Below are positions 17,603-26,263 of a stretch of DNA of 64,000 bases, piece after piece (within the stretch, counting starts at the first letter, position 1; the number at the start of each line of letters is the position of its first letter). A program made the translations under genes and the position numbers. Below the pieces are notes generated by a model. The model saw nothing but the letters and a program-made list of their open reading frames with translations, searched no databases and was not told the DNA's origin. Source of the DNA: Streptomyces albiflavescens (GTDB lineage Bacteria > Actinomycetota > Actinomycetes > Streptomycetales > Streptomycetaceae); contig NZ_BMMM01000006.1 of NCBI RefSeq assembly GCF_014645835.1, forward strand, positions 1 to 64,000, read 5' to 3'.

Positions 17603-18682
17603 CTACTCGCGACGATCGCGTCGCTTGGGGCGGGAGGTCGGCAACTGATCGAGCCCCTCGTTCGACGCGAGCCGGGACAGCGCTTCCGTCAGGCGCTCGC
17701 AGGCCTCTTCGATCTCACGGAGGGTGCGGTTCCGCTCGGTGATGACCGCCGCGAGCAAAAGGGCGGTCAGTGACACCGTGCCGTTGAAGGCCTGCAGGAT
17801 GACCATCTTGGCCAGGAGGTCCTGACCGGCGAACGGGCCCGACCCGGTGGCACCTGCGTCGATCGCGATCACGGACGCGATCAGCACACAGGGCGCGGCA
17901 CCGGCCAGCTGGAAGCGGAAGGCCGCCCAGATCACGAAGGGAACGACGAGGAAGAGAAGGTTCAGCGAGCTGTGGGTGGCCACGGCGGTGACCGCTGCCG
18001 TGCCGCCGACCAGAGCCAGCGCCTCGACCCAGCGGAGGACAGGGGTGCCCCGCGGCCATCGCACGGTGCGCGCGGCCAGCAGGAACGGCGCGATGACCAG
18101 GACTCCCATCGCGTCGCCCGTCCACCACACGGACCAGGTCGGCCAGAAATCCTGGGCCGTCAGCGCGCCGGAGGCCACCAGGACCCCGGTGCCGAGCGTG
18201 GCGCTGATCAGCATCCCGCCCAGGGCCCCGAGGAAGACCAGCGACAGCGCGTCCTGCAGCCGGTCGAGTTCGATACGGAATCCCACACGCCGCAGGAGAA
18301 GGTAGGCACAGATCGGGGCGAGCGTGTTGCCGACCGCGATGGCGAGCACGGGGAGGATCGACGGCCCGAGCATCACGTTCACCAGGAACGCCCCGAGAGC
18401 GATGCCCGGCCACATGCGAAGGCCCCACAGCATCAGGACGACGAGAGCGATGCCGGTGGGCGGCCAGAGGGGCGTGACCTGTCCTCGCACCAGTTGCTGC
18501 TGCAGCCCGATCTTGGCGCTGACGTAATAGGCGGCCGCAACGGCAACCACCCGCAGGCCCTCTACGGTGTACCGCCGGAGCCGCTCACTGCGCGCCACGT
18601 CGATCATCCCCGCCCGCGCGTCGGCGGTCACACCGGGTGAGGCGCGCCGCACCAAGGTCGCACATGCCGTGCATGCACTCAT
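17603..18682 (-). CDS. MASE1-domain membrane sensor without output domain
   Basis: 359 aa. Eight to ten hydrophobic helices form a MASE1 domain (YYVSAKIGLQQQLVRGQVTP, LWPPTGIALVVLMLWG, WWTGDAMGVLVIAPFLL). Only about 45 residues follow: a predicted coiled coil TERNRTLREIEEACERLTEA and a basic tail. MASE1 normally precedes a GGDEF, kinase or phosphatase output domain; none is here. The start is ATG 18682, which overlaps the stop of the upstream PP2C phosphatase gene as ATGA. The two are thus translationally coupled and probably act together. Confidence 0.82.
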   Translation of the reverse strand: MSACTACATLVRRASPGVTADARAGMIDVARSERLRRYTVEGLRVVAVAAAYYVSAKIGLQQQLVRGQVTPLWPPTGIALVVLMLWGLRMWPGIALGAFLVNVMLGPSILPVLAIAVGNTLAPICAYLLLRRVGFRIELDRLQDALSLVFLGALGGMLISATLGTGVLVASGALTAQDFWPTWSVWWTGDAMGVLVIAPFLLAARTVRWPRGTPVLRWVEALALVGGTAAVTAVATHSSLNLLFLVVPFVIWAAFRFQLAGAAPCVLIASVIAIDAGATGSGPFAGQDLLAKMVILQAFNGTVSLTALLLAAVITERNRTLREIEEACERLTEALSRLASNEGLDQLPTSRPKRRDRRE

Positions 18683-19548
18683 TCTTCGCCCTGCGGCTGC
18701 TCCTGTCGCCCTCTGCAACGCTGCTCGTCCCGGAGGCCCCCGTAACGAAGGACAAGGACCGCGGCGTCGTCGCTGTGGCCGGTGAGGTCCGCCACCTTGA
18801 TCACCTGTGCGGCCAGCTCGTCCGGGTCGGTGCGACAGGCGTCGGCGACCAGTTCGGCCACCCGCTTGAGACCTTCCTCGATCGGGTAGTCGGGGCCTTC
18901 CACCACACCGTCGGTGAGCAGCACGAACGCGCCCTCGTCGGTGAGCCGTCGGTGGGTGGGCCGGTAGCTCTCGCCGGCTTGGATGCCCAGCGGCAGACCG
19001 ACGCCGGGCAGGACGACCTCGCAGCGGCCGGCCGCCGTGGCCCAGATGGCGGGGACATGCCCGGCACGGGCGTCGACGAGCTCGCTCGTGACCGGGTCGA
19101 AGCGCAGGAACGTGCAGGTCACGAACAGCCCGTAGTCCAGGGCGACGAGCAGGTCGTTGGTGCGCCGGAGTACCTCCGCCGGGTCCGTGGTGGCGGTGGC
19201 GACAGCGCGCAGACAGGTGCGCACCTGCCCCATGAGAGCAGCGGCCTCGACATCGTGGCCCTGTACGTCTCCGATCACGAATCCCACCGAGCCGTCCGAC
19301 ATGAGGAAGCCGTCGTACCAGTCGCCCCCTATGTCCAGCCCGTCCCGCGCGGGTGCGTACCGTCCCGCCACGTGCAGGCCGGGCAGGTCCGGCAGCTCGC
19401 CTGCGAGGACCTGGCGCTGCAGCGCGGCAGCGAGTTCCACGCGGGCCTGCTGGACCTTGATCCGATCCAGTATCCGGCCGGTGAGATCACCGAGCGTGTC
19501 CAGCAGCTCCGCGGTGCCACTGGACGAATCGGTGCGGCGACGAGGCAT
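18679..19548 (-). CDS. SpoIIE/RsbU-type PP2C serine phosphatase
   Basis: 289 aa. After a short helical segment (LLDTLGDLTGRILDRIKVQQ) comes a full SpoIIE domain: DIGGDWYDG with metal-binding Asp, VGFVIGDVQGHDVEAAALM, FVLLTDGVVEG and DDAAVLVLRYG. It should dephosphorylate an anti-anti-sigma (STAS) protein in a partner-switching pathway controlling an alternative sigma factor. There is no sensor domain inside; the coupled MASE1 protein encoded downstream is the likely sensor. GGAG precedes the ATG by about 9 bases. The C-terminal tail is charged and probably disordered. Confidence 0.88.
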   Translation of the reverse strand: MPRRRTDSSSGTAELLDTLGDLTGRILDRIKVQQARVELAAALQRQVLAGELPDLPGLHVAGRYAPARDGLDIGGDWYDGFLMSDGSVGFVIGDVQGHDVEAAALMGQVRTCLRAVATATTDPAEVLRRTNDLLVALDYGLFVTCTFLRFDPVTSELVDARAGHVPAIWATAAGRCEVVLPGVGLPLGIQAGESYRPTHRRLTDEGAFVLLTDGVVEGPDYPIEEGLKRVAELVADACRTDPDELAAQVIKVADLTGHSDDAAVLVLRYGGLRDEQRCRGRQEQPQGEE

Positions 19549-19627
19549 GGCATCACACTCCGGGTCTTTCGGAGTTGCGCCTTATGTCACGATTTCACCG
19601 TACCCGACCGTCCGGCGCCCGCCACCG

Positions 19628-19990
19628 TCAGTCGACGTCCTCCAGCCCCGTCGCGCGGCCGTCCTCGTCCCAGCGGACCTCCAGCACACGCTCGACGGCG
19701 TCGCGGTTGATGGGCCCGAACACGTGCGGGAACAAGGTGTTCTCGGCGACCCCGGGCGGCGGAGCGGGTACGGCCGCCTCCCATGCGCAGGTCGCGGTGA
19801 GCCGGTCCTCGTCGAGGAGCAGCGCCAGCAGCGGCCTCGGAGCGGTGCGGTAGAACGTGTTGACGATGGTGAGCGTCGTCTCCTCGTCGGGCGAGCAGTG
19901 GACGAAGCCCTCCTCCGCGAGGGAAGCGGGCGCGTACGGCTGGTCGGGGCCGGCATTCCACTCACCGAGCGGTACGACGTGATAGATCAT
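19628..19990 (-). CDS. DUF952 protein
   Basis: 120 aa, the family length. Begins MIYHVVPLGEW and contains the conserved EEGFVHCSPDEE block, LLALLLDEDRL and LFPHVFGPINRDAVERV. DUF952 proteins resemble the ADP-ribosyltransferase-like fold of arginine-ADP-ribosyltransferase relatives; no activity is established. The start is ATG 19990 by homology (open to 20020). A TATATAA element lies 9-10 bases upstream on this strand with no ribosome site, consistent with a leaderless message. Confidence 0.85.
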   Translation of the reverse strand: MIYHVVPLGEWNAGPDQPYAPASLAEEGFVHCSPDEETTLTIVNTFYRTAPRPLLALLLDEDRLTATCAWEAAVPAPPPGVAENTLFPHVFGPINRDAVERVLEVRWDEDGRATGLEDVD

Positions 19991-20128
19991 GCCCCGGTTA
20001 TATAGCAGCGGGGTGACCAAGGGGCGACGAGCGACCTGGGCCGTCGCAGCAGCTCCCCGGCGGAGGGCTGCCCGAGGAGCGGCGCGCTTTTCGGATCAGT
20101 GCCCGCCCGGCCTCGCCGGCCATGCCCC

Positions 20129-20758
20129 TCAGGCATCACCGCAGGCCAGGGAAGCCGACGCGCGGACCGCCGCCTCGGTCAGGGTCGTCGCGGTCCGTAC
20201 GGCGCTGGCGACCGCCTCGTCCGGATCGAGCCCGCACAGATCGGTGAGAGAGAACAGGGCCTCCGCGCTGACGACCACCGCGAGATCCCGCTCGAGCTGG
20301 ACGAAGGCCTCCGGATCCGTCGCCTTCAAGGTGTCCTGGAGGGGGACGAGCGCGTGGTCGATGAGGCCGAAGCGGATACCGGGGCGCGTGGTCACCGTCT
20401 CGGGGCGCGTGATGGTGGCGGCGATCATGGCACGCACCGCGCCCTGGCGGGCGAGGATGCCGCGGAGCAGAAACTCGCAGGCGAAGGCGACGCGTTCGAC
20501 GGGGTCACGGGAGTCCGCGACCGGTCGGAGCGCGTCGGCGGGCGCGGGCCAGACACCGGCCAAGGCCTCGCTGATCAGTGACGGAAGGTCGGGGAAGTAC
20601 CGGTAGGCGGTGGCTTCCGAGACCAGGGCCGCTCGGGCGATCGCGGGCATGGTCACCTCGGCACCCGTGCCGATGAGTTCGCGGGCGGCCTCGACGATCG
20701 CCGTGCGCGTGCGCTTCTTCTGGTTGCTGCGGCCGGTGTCCGTCCGTGTCGTCGCCAT
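20129..20758 (-). CDS. TetR-family transcriptional regulator
   Basis: 209 aa. The N-terminal DNA-binding domain shows RTRTAIVEAARELIGTGAEV followed by the helix-turn-helix MPAIARAALVSEATAYRYFP; the remaining 150 residues form the ligand-binding helical domain. The start is ATG 20758 (MATTRTDTG); the frame extends to 20794 without homology. Divergent from a cupin and an alpha/beta-hydrolase gene; two CTCTC/GAGAG palindromes between them are likely its operator, so it probably represses that operon and itself. Confidence 0.85.
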   Translation of the reverse strand: MATTRTDTGRSNQKKRTRTAIVEAARELIGTGAEVTMPAIARAALVSEATAYRYFPDLPSLISEALAGVWPAPADALRPVADSRDPVERVAFACEFLLRGILARQGAVRAMIAATITRPETVTTRPGIRFGLIDHALVPLQDTLKATDPEAFVQLERDLAVVVSAEALFSLTDLCGLDPDEAVASAVRTATTLTEAAVRASASLACGDA

Positions 20759-20825
20759 CGCTATGCCCGTCCTCGTCTCCGGCGGTCCGCCCATCCCCCA
20801 TCCACCGGCACTTTACCACTGCCGG

Positions 20826-20891
20826 CTCTCGTCATGAGAGTTCACTTGCATAACAAGGGCGTCCTCCCTATGGTCATGAGAGCGAACTCTC
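20826..20891. promoter_or_regulatory. Candidate TetR operators
   Basis: Two copies of GTCATGAGAG (20831-20840 and 20873-20882), each inside an inverted repeat: CTCTC-GTCAT-GAGAG (20826-20840) and GAGAG-CGAA-CTCTC (20878-20891). The second ends 15 bases before the cupin start codon. Confidence 0.6.
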
Positions 20892-20906
20892 ACGAAGGAG
20901 GCGGCA

Positions 20907-21395
20907 ATGAGCGAGGTTTCCGTGGTCGGCCCCGACGGCGGCGAGACCATCCGTCTCGGCCCGGCCCAGATGCGCATCCTCGAGGACGGCAGCACGACCG
21001 GACACCGGATCGGGATCGGTGAGATCACCCTCGCCCCGCACGCCGAGGGCCCGCCACAGCACCGTCACGCCCAGCACGACGAGGGCTTCTACGTCGTCTC
21101 CGGCACCGTGCACTTCACCATCGGGGACACCACGCACATCGCCCCGGCCGGCACGCTCGCGATGATCCCGCCCGGCGCCCCGCACACCTTCGCCAACCCC
21201 GGCGACGAACCGGCGGTGATGGTCAACACCTTCACGCCCGACCTGTACGTGCAGTACTTCCGCGACCTGCGGGACATGATCGCCGGCGGTCAGGAGCTGA
21301 ACGCCGAGTCGACCGTCGAGGTCATGAGCCGCTACGCCACCGTTCCCGCCACCGACTTCGCCCGACCGGCCGACTCCCCCAAGGAATCACCATGA
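20907..21395 (+). CDS. Cupin-domain protein
   Basis: 162 aa, one cupin barrel. Cupin motif 1 is GPPQHRHAQHDEGFYVVSG (His-x-His and Glu metal ligands) and motif 2 is PPGAPHTFANPGDEP. Likely a metal-dependent small-molecule enzyme or binding protein; quercetin-dioxygenase-like proteins look like this, but the substrate is unknown. GAAGGAGG lies upstream of ATG 20907. Its stop overlaps the hydrolase start (ATGA at 21392), giving a two-gene operon under the TetR regulator. Confidence 0.85.
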   Translation: MSEVSVVGPDGGETIRLGPAQMRILEDGSTTGHRIGIGEITLAPHAEGPPQHRHAQHDEGFYVVSGTVHFTIGDTTHIAPAGTLAMIPPGAPHTFANPGDEPAVMVNTFTPDLYVQYFRDLRDMIAGGQELNAESTVEVMSRYATVPATDFARPADSPKESP

Positions 21396-22192
21396 CCAGC
21401 ACCGTCCGCACCCTCAGCCTCCCCTCCGGCGACCTCGACGTCACCGTCGACGACCAGGGGCAGGGTCACCCCTTCCTTCTGCTGCACGGCGGCGGCGGTC
21501 CCCAGACCGTCGCGCCGTTCGCCGGACTGCTCGCCGCACAGCGGCCGGCCAGGGTCATCACCCCCGTCCACCCGGGCTTCGGCGGCACGGCCCGGCCCCA
21601 CTGGCTGACCGACGTCCCCACCCTCGCCCAGGCCTACGTACGACTGCTCGACGACCTCGGCGTCACGGACGTCACCGTCGTCGGCAACTCCATCGGCGGC
21701 TGGATCGCCGCCGAAATCGCCCTGCTCGGCAGCGACCGGATCAGCGGCGTCGTCCTCGTCGACGCCGCCGGCATCAAGGTCCCCGGCCACCCCGTCGCCG
21801 ACCCCTTCTCCCTCACCCCCGCCGAGCTGTCGCGGCTCGCCTTCCACGACCCCACGAAGTTCGCCGTCGACCCCGCCACCCTTCCGGAGGCCGCCCGCGC
21901 GGTGATGGCCGCCAACCGCGCCGCCCTCCAGGTCTATTCGGGGCCGTACGTCATGGAGGACCCCACCCTTCGCGAGCGTCTGGCCAAGGTCACGCACCCG
22001 GCCCTCGTCGTGTGGGGCGAGAGTGACGAGGTCGTCGACGCCGCGTACGGGCGTGCGTACGCGGCGGCCATCCCGGAGGCCCGGTTCGAGCTGCTCCACG
22101 AGACCGGCCACATGCCGCAGATCGAGACGCCCGGGCAACTCCTCGCCGTGGTCCGGGACTTCACCGACTCCCACGCCCCGAACCGGCTCTGA
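21392..22192 (+). CDS. Alpha/beta-hydrolase
   Basis: 266 aa. The oxyanion region LLHGGGGPQTVAPF, nucleophile elbow VVGNSIGGW (Ser), acid Asp in VWGESDEVVDA and the catalytic His in LLHETGHMPQIETP are all present. A meta-cleavage-type or esterase hydrolase of small molecules. Translationally coupled to the cupin gene, which suggests a detoxification or aromatic-compound pathway induced through the divergent TetR protein. Substrate not deducible. Confidence 0.88.
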   Translation: MTSTVRTLSLPSGDLDVTVDDQGQGHPFLLLHGGGGPQTVAPFAGLLAAQRPARVITPVHPGFGGTARPHWLTDVPTLAQAYVRLLDDLGVTDVTVVGNSIGGWIAAEIALLGSDRISGVVLVDAAGIKVPGHPVADPFSLTPAELSRLAFHDPTKFAVDPATLPEAARAVMAANRAALQVYSGPYVMEDPTLRERLAKVTHPALVVWGESDEVVDAAYGRAYAAAIPEARFELLHETGHMPQIETPGQLLAVVRDFTDSHAPNRL

Positions 22193-22324
22193 GGGGAAGC
22201 GTCCCGTGTCCCGGCCCCGCGGCGGCCGACGGACGTCGGTCCTGGCCGTCTGCTGTCCGAGCGTCCTGCTCGTCAGCCTTCGCACACGCGATCCCCTCAG
22301 GGGATTCGTGCAGGAGCATCACAC

Positions 22325-22351
22325 AGACTGCACACAGTCTTGCGAAAGACT
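22325..22351. promoter_or_regulatory. Overlapping inverted repeats upstream of the SCO2400-like gene
   Basis: AGACTG-CACA-CAGTCT (22325-22340) and AGTCTT-GCGA-AAGACT (22336-22351) share their middle arm, giving three alternating AGACT half-sites about 95 bases before the coding start. Possible activator or repressor site. Confidence 0.45.
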
Positions 22352-22443
22352 CGTTAGGTTGCTGGCCGTTCGATCCCACGTGCGAACGTGATCAGGTCGC
22401 GGCCCGATGGGGGCGACGGCACGTCAACTCAGGAAGACCGCAG

Positions 22444-23313
22444 ATGGACTACTGCTCCTCGTGTCGTCGGCATCTCAATGGCGCCTTGGTGTGCCCCGGG
22501 TGCGGCGCCTACGCTCCGGACATCGCTCCGGTCGCGGCCGACGGCCGCACCGTCCCCGCCCGGCCCGCGCAAGCGACGACGGGCGCGGCGGCCGCGTGGG
22601 ACTACACGACCTCCGAGGCGTGGCACGACGGCCGTCCTCGTCACGGGACAACAGGTCTTCGTGCCGGGGCGACGGCGCTCGGGGGCGGCATGGACGAGGT
22701 CGCACAGGCCGGCCCGTCCGGGGATCTCAAGGACGTACCCCCCGCGCCGCAGGGGCGAGCGGCACGGCGTCGCCAGCGGGCCCGCTGGAAGAAGAACCAG
22801 CGCCGGGCCGTGGTGGCGACTGCCGTCGCACTCGTCGGAGGCGGTCTGACCGTTGCCGCGATGGACCGGCAGTCCGGCGACCGGGCACAGGCGGCCACGG
22901 CGCCGGAGCTCCCGAGCACGGTCACCGCGGACGAACCGACCTCGCAGCACACCCGTCCGGCGGAGGCACGGCCCGGCACTCACCGGTCCTCGTCCACTGC
23001 CCCCTCGCAGTCGCCCGCGACCAACCTCCCGCGCGCGCAGTCCACAGCCGCCCTGCCCAACGCCACTCCGCCGAGCGCTCGGCCGGCCGCCACCGCCACT
23101 CCTCATACGTCCCGTACGACGGCGACGGTGGCCCCGCAGCAGCCGACCGCGTCCCCCTCCTCCGTCGGAACGGTCCCCGAGCACGGCGGCACGGCGGCGC
23201 AGCAGACGTCCGCGCCCGCTGCCGGCACGGACTCGGGAACGTCGCAGACCGCCCCCACGCCGGCGGCGACGTCGCCGTCGGAGATCTGCCTGCTGGTGGT
23301 GTGCATCGGCTGA
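22444..23313 (+). CDS. SCO2400-family zinc-ribbon membrane protein
   Basis: 289 aa. Starts MDYCSSCRRHLNGALVCPGC, a CxxC...CxxC zinc ribbon, followed by an acidic/Ala linker, a basic patch and one transmembrane helix (VVATAVALVGGGLTVAAM, about residues 121-138). A Thr/Ser/Pro/Ala-rich extracytoplasmic tail of about 145 residues ends in a hydrophobic ICLLVVCIG. This is the layout of the Streptomyces SCO2400 family; the function is unknown. The start lies just after a GGAAGACCGCAG leader. Confidence 0.8.
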   Translation: MDYCSSCRRHLNGALVCPGCGAYAPDIAPVAADGRTVPARPAQATTGAAAAWDYTTSEAWHDGRPRHGTTGLRAGATALGGGMDEVAQAGPSGDLKDVPPAPQGRAARRRQRARWKKNQRRAVVATAVALVGGGLTVAAMDRQSGDRAQAATAPELPSTVTADEPTSQHTRPAEARPGTHRSSSTAPSQSPATNLPRAQSTAALPNATPPSARPAATATPHTSRTTATVAPQQPTASPSSVGTVPEHGGTAAQQTSAPAAGTDSGTSQTAPTPAATSPSEICLLVVCIG

Positions 23314-23497
23314 CCGGGCCGAGCCACGCCTCCCCTCCCCGTCGCACTCCCCGTTCCGTCGCACTCCCCATTCCGTCGTGCTCGGCTCTGCGGACCGTGC
23401 GCGGCGGCCCTAGGCTTGAAGAACCGGTTCGGGGACGCGGGAGCCGGGGCCCCGGACCGGGGGCGGGAGCGGGGGAAGGCCACTCCAGGAGGACGCG

Positions 23498-24181
23498 ATG
23501 CTGCGGCACACCCGACTGGCCGGGGAATCGGCGGACTATCTCGCAGCCCGCGAAGAGCTGCGCCTGGCCGAGATCGAGCTCATGCGCCGACGCGAGCGGG
23601 TCGCGGCCCTGCGACGGGCGCTCCCGCAGGGGCCGCCCGTCGACGACTACGCCTTCGTCGAGGGCCCCGCCGACCTCGACGCCGGCGACGCACCGGTCGG
23701 CGAGACCACCCTGAGCGAGCTGTTCACCGCCCCGGACCGCCCGCTGATCGTCTACCACTTCATGTACGGCAAGCTGCAGACCTCCCCCTGCCCGATGTGC
23801 ACCCTGTGGATCGACGGCTTCAACGGCATCGCCCACCACGTCGAGCGCAACGCCGACTTCGTCATCGCCGCGGCCGCCGACCCGCCCGCCCTGCGGCAGC
23901 ACGCCCGCAACCGCGGCTGGCACCGGCTACGGCTCCTGAGCTGCGGCGACAGCACGTTCAAGTACGACCTGGGCAGCGAGGACAAGGACGGCGAACAGGA
24001 CTCCACCCTCTCCGTCTTCACCCGCGACGGCGACGGCACGGTCCGCCACTTCTACTCCGCACACCCACGCATGGCCGACGACATCGACCAGCGCGGCATC
24101 GACCTCCTGGCCCCCGTCTGGCACCTCCTCGACCTGACCCCGCAGGGCCGCGGCGACTGGTACCCGAACCTCGACTACTGA
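23498..24181 (+). CDS. DUF899 thioredoxin-fold protein
   Basis: 227 aa. An N-terminal helical stretch (EELRLAEIELMRRRERVAALRR) is followed by LIVYHFMYG, the CPMC motif in TSPCPMCTLWIDGFNG, and a YDLGSEDKDGEQD region, all conserved in DUF899. The C-terminal YSAHPRMADD...LDLTPQGRGDWYPNLDY is family-typical. The fold suggests a redox or dithiol activity, unproven. AGGAGG is 8 bases upstream of the ATG. Monocistronic, convergent with the GntR regulator. Confidence 0.85.
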   Translation: MLRHTRLAGESADYLAAREELRLAEIELMRRRERVAALRRALPQGPPVDDYAFVEGPADLDAGDAPVGETTLSELFTAPDRPLIVYHFMYGKLQTSPCPMCTLWIDGFNGIAHHVERNADFVIAAAADPPALRQHARNRGWHRLRLLSCGDSTFKYDLGSEDKDGEQDSTLSVFTRDGDGTVRHFYSAHPRMADDIDQRGIDLLAPVWHLLDLTPQGRGDWYPNLDY

Positions 24182-24230
24182 CGCCCCGCGCCGGCCGCCG
24201 CTCACTGCGACACGTAGCGGGCGCGACGTG

Positions 24231-24971
24231 CTATCCGATCGGATAACCCTGCTCGAACGCCCAACGGCCCGGCGGGTACGTCGCTTCGGCGAACTCCAAG
24301 GGGCGGTCCCGCGTGTCATGGACGACGTGATGGACGATCAGGACAGGTGCTCCGGGCTCGAGTTCGAGGTCGACCGCGTCGCCCTCCGTCGCCGGGCGCG
24401 CGCACAACCGGTCCTCGGCATGGCTTCCTTGACGGCCCGTCAAGCTCTCGACGTACAGGAGCGTCCCCTCCTGAATCCGGTCGAGCTGATGGAGCCTCGG
24501 GGCCCGCTCTCCGACATCGGAGGCGAACCAGGACGTGGAGACCGCGATCGGCCCCGACTCGTTCCTGGTCACCCGGCGCCGGTGGACAGCCCTGGTTCCG
24601 GGCGTCAGGCCCAGCGCCTCGGTAACGTGGTCGGGAGCCGGCAGCCAGCCGGCCGAGGTGATCACCGCGTACTCGCCCGGCGGATGGATCCTGCCGGTCC
24701 GCCTGGCCCGGCCGTAGAACTCCCGGGCACGCCGGTTCGCGGCGACCGGGCGCACATAGGTGCCCGATCCCTGGCGCTTCTCGACCAGCCCCTGCTGACG
24801 CAAGGCCTCCAGCGACCGAGCGGCCGTCGGCCGTGACACGCTCCAGTCGGCCGCCAATCGGCGTTCCGAGGGAACCTCGTCGCCGGGCCGCAGGTCGCCC
24901 CGGAGAATCTGCTCGCGAATGTAGTGCGCGATCTGCAGGTATTTGGGCCGGGTCTCTTCGATCTGCGGCAT
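24231..24971 (-). CDS. GntR/HutC-family regulator
   Basis: 246 aa. N-terminal winged helix (RPKYLQIAHYIREQILRGDL, VPSERRLAADWSVSRPTAAR, GLVEKRQGSGTYV) and a C-terminal UTRA ligand domain. ATG 24971 has GAAGGGG upstream. It is divergent from the DUF1152 gene, and a perfect 11-bp inverted repeat lies between them. The homologous KorSA/TraR type regulates plasmid genes, but nothing plasmid-like is adjacent here. Probably autoregulatory and controls the DUF1152 gene; effector unknown. Confidence 0.88.
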   Translation of the reverse strand: MPQIEETRPKYLQIAHYIREQILRGDLRPGDEVPSERRLAADWSVSRPTAARSLEALRQQGLVEKRQGSGTYVRPVAANRRAREFYGRARRTGRIHPPGEYAVITSAGWLPAPDHVTEALGLTPGTRAVHRRRVTRNESGPIAVSTSWFASDVGERAPRLHQLDRIQEGTLLYVESLTGRQGSHAEDRLCARPATEGDAVDLELEPGAPVLIVHHVVHDTRDRPLEFAEATYPPGRWAFEQGYPIG

Positions 24972-24998
24972 CGGAGCCCCTTCCCAAGTGGCTATGGC

Positions 24999-25028
24999 CA
25001 CTGGCCACTATACGGTGAGTGGCCAGTG
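24999..25028. promoter_or_regulatory. GntR operator palindrome over divergent promoters
   Basis: CACTGGCCACT (24999-25009) and AGTGGCCAGTG (25018-25028) are perfect inverted repeats with an 8-bp spacer. The spacer holds TATACG on the plus strand and TATAGT on the minus strand, so both -10 boxes would be occluded by the bound regulator. Confidence 0.8.
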
Positions 25029-25051
25029 CGCGAGCCCGTACGCTGACGAGG

Positions 25052-26161
25052 GTGACGCGCTTGATCGTGGCAGCCGGAGGCGGGGGCGACGCCGTCGCCG
25101 CCTCGATGCTCTACGCGGCCCTCTACGCAGGCCGCGGCGGTCCGGCGCTGGTCCTCACCTACGCGTGGGACCGCCAGCTGATCGATCCGGTGCCGGGGCC
25201 ACGAGGCCCTGACCACTTCACCGGTCTCAGACCCATGACGCGAAGCGTGCGGACCGTCCCCGCCGAGGCGAAGCCGATCGCTCCGGCGGGCTCGACGCTC
25301 CCCCGCCTGGCGGCCGAGCAGCCGCACACCTTCGCCCTGCTCGATCCGCTGCACGGCGCCGAGGGCATCACGCGGCAACTGGAAGAGCTCATCCAGCTCC
25401 TGGATCCCGAGTCCATCGACCTCCTGGACGTCGGCGGCGACATCCTCGCCCGGGGTGACGAGCCCACCCTTCGCAGCCCTCTCGCCGACGCCCTCACTCT
25501 GGCCGCATGCTGCCAAGTCAACGCATCCGTGCGGCTCTTGATCGCCGGTCCCGGGCTGGACGGCGAACTCCCGGCCGTGGAGCTGCGCGACCGCATGGGC
25601 CCGGCGGTCCTGACACTCACGGCCGAGGATGTCGAACCGGTCGGCTCGGTGCTGGAGTGGCACCCGTCCGAGGCGGCGGCCATGCTGGCGGCCACGGCCC
25701 GTGGAGTCCGCGGCCTGTGCGAAGTCAGGGACGTCGGCCTGCCGGTCCCGCTCACCGACGAAGGCCCCACCGTCCACGAAGCGGACCTGGACGAGGCCCT
25801 CAATCGCAACGAACTCGCCCGCGCCCTCCTCGAGACGGAGAGCCTTGAGGAGGCCGAACAGGCCAGCCGCGACGTCTGCGGTTACTCGGAGATCGACTAC
25901 GAGCGAAACAGGGCCGGCCGGCTCGGGAGCCGGCCGGAACAGCGGCTCGACCCGGACAGCACGCTCCGTCTGCTCGACCGGCTCGAGGCCGAGGCCCGCG
26001 CCCGATGCATCACACACATGACGTTCCGCAGGATCACCGAGGCACTCGGCCTCGGCGACGAGCGGCGCCAGGACCTCAGGGCGCTCCTGTTGAGCAGCCG
26101 TCCGGAGCAGTACGCGGCGCCGCTGTGGCGCATCGCGTCGGACCGTCGGGGCAGCACCTGA
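25052..26161 (+). CDS. DUF1152 protein
   Basis: 369 aa. Begins VTRLIVAAGGGGDAVAASML with a Gly-rich loop, then LVLTYAWDR, IDLLDVGGDILARGDE and a C-terminal MTFRRITEALGL, as in DUF1152 proteins. The Gly-rich start and DVGGD motif hint at nucleotide or small-ligand binding; activity is unknown. The start is GTG 25052 because homology begins there; 30-40 bases of leader follow the TATACG box. Sole obvious target of the divergent GntR regulator. Confidence 0.82.
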   Translation: MTRLIVAAGGGGDAVAASMLYAALYAGRGGPALVLTYAWDRQLIDPVPGPRGPDHFTGLRPMTRSVRTVPAEAKPIAPAGSTLPRLAAEQPHTFALLDPLHGAEGITRQLEELIQLLDPESIDLLDVGGDILARGDEPTLRSPLADALTLAACCQVNASVRLLIAGPGLDGELPAVELRDRMGPAVLTLTAEDVEPVGSVLEWHPSEAAAMLAATARGVRGLCEVRDVGLPVPLTDEGPTVHEADLDEALNRNELARALLETESLEEAEQASRDVCGYSEIDYERNRAGRLGSRPEQRLDPDSTLRLLDRLEAEARARCITHMTFRRITEALGLGDERRQDLRALLLSSRPEQYAAPLWRIASDRRGST

Positions 26162-26263
26162 CGGACCGCCGGCCTCCCACGAACTCCCTTGCCGAGCAAA
26201 CGAGTTCGGCGGCCCTTGGCCACCTGCGGCACCATCACGGCCGGAATCGTCCGCGGTTGGCCC

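Noticed and set aside
24231..26161. Plasmid maintenance cassette (KorSA-like GntR)
   Set aside because: No integrase, att site, rep or tra gene nearby; neighbours are ordinary chromosomal genes.
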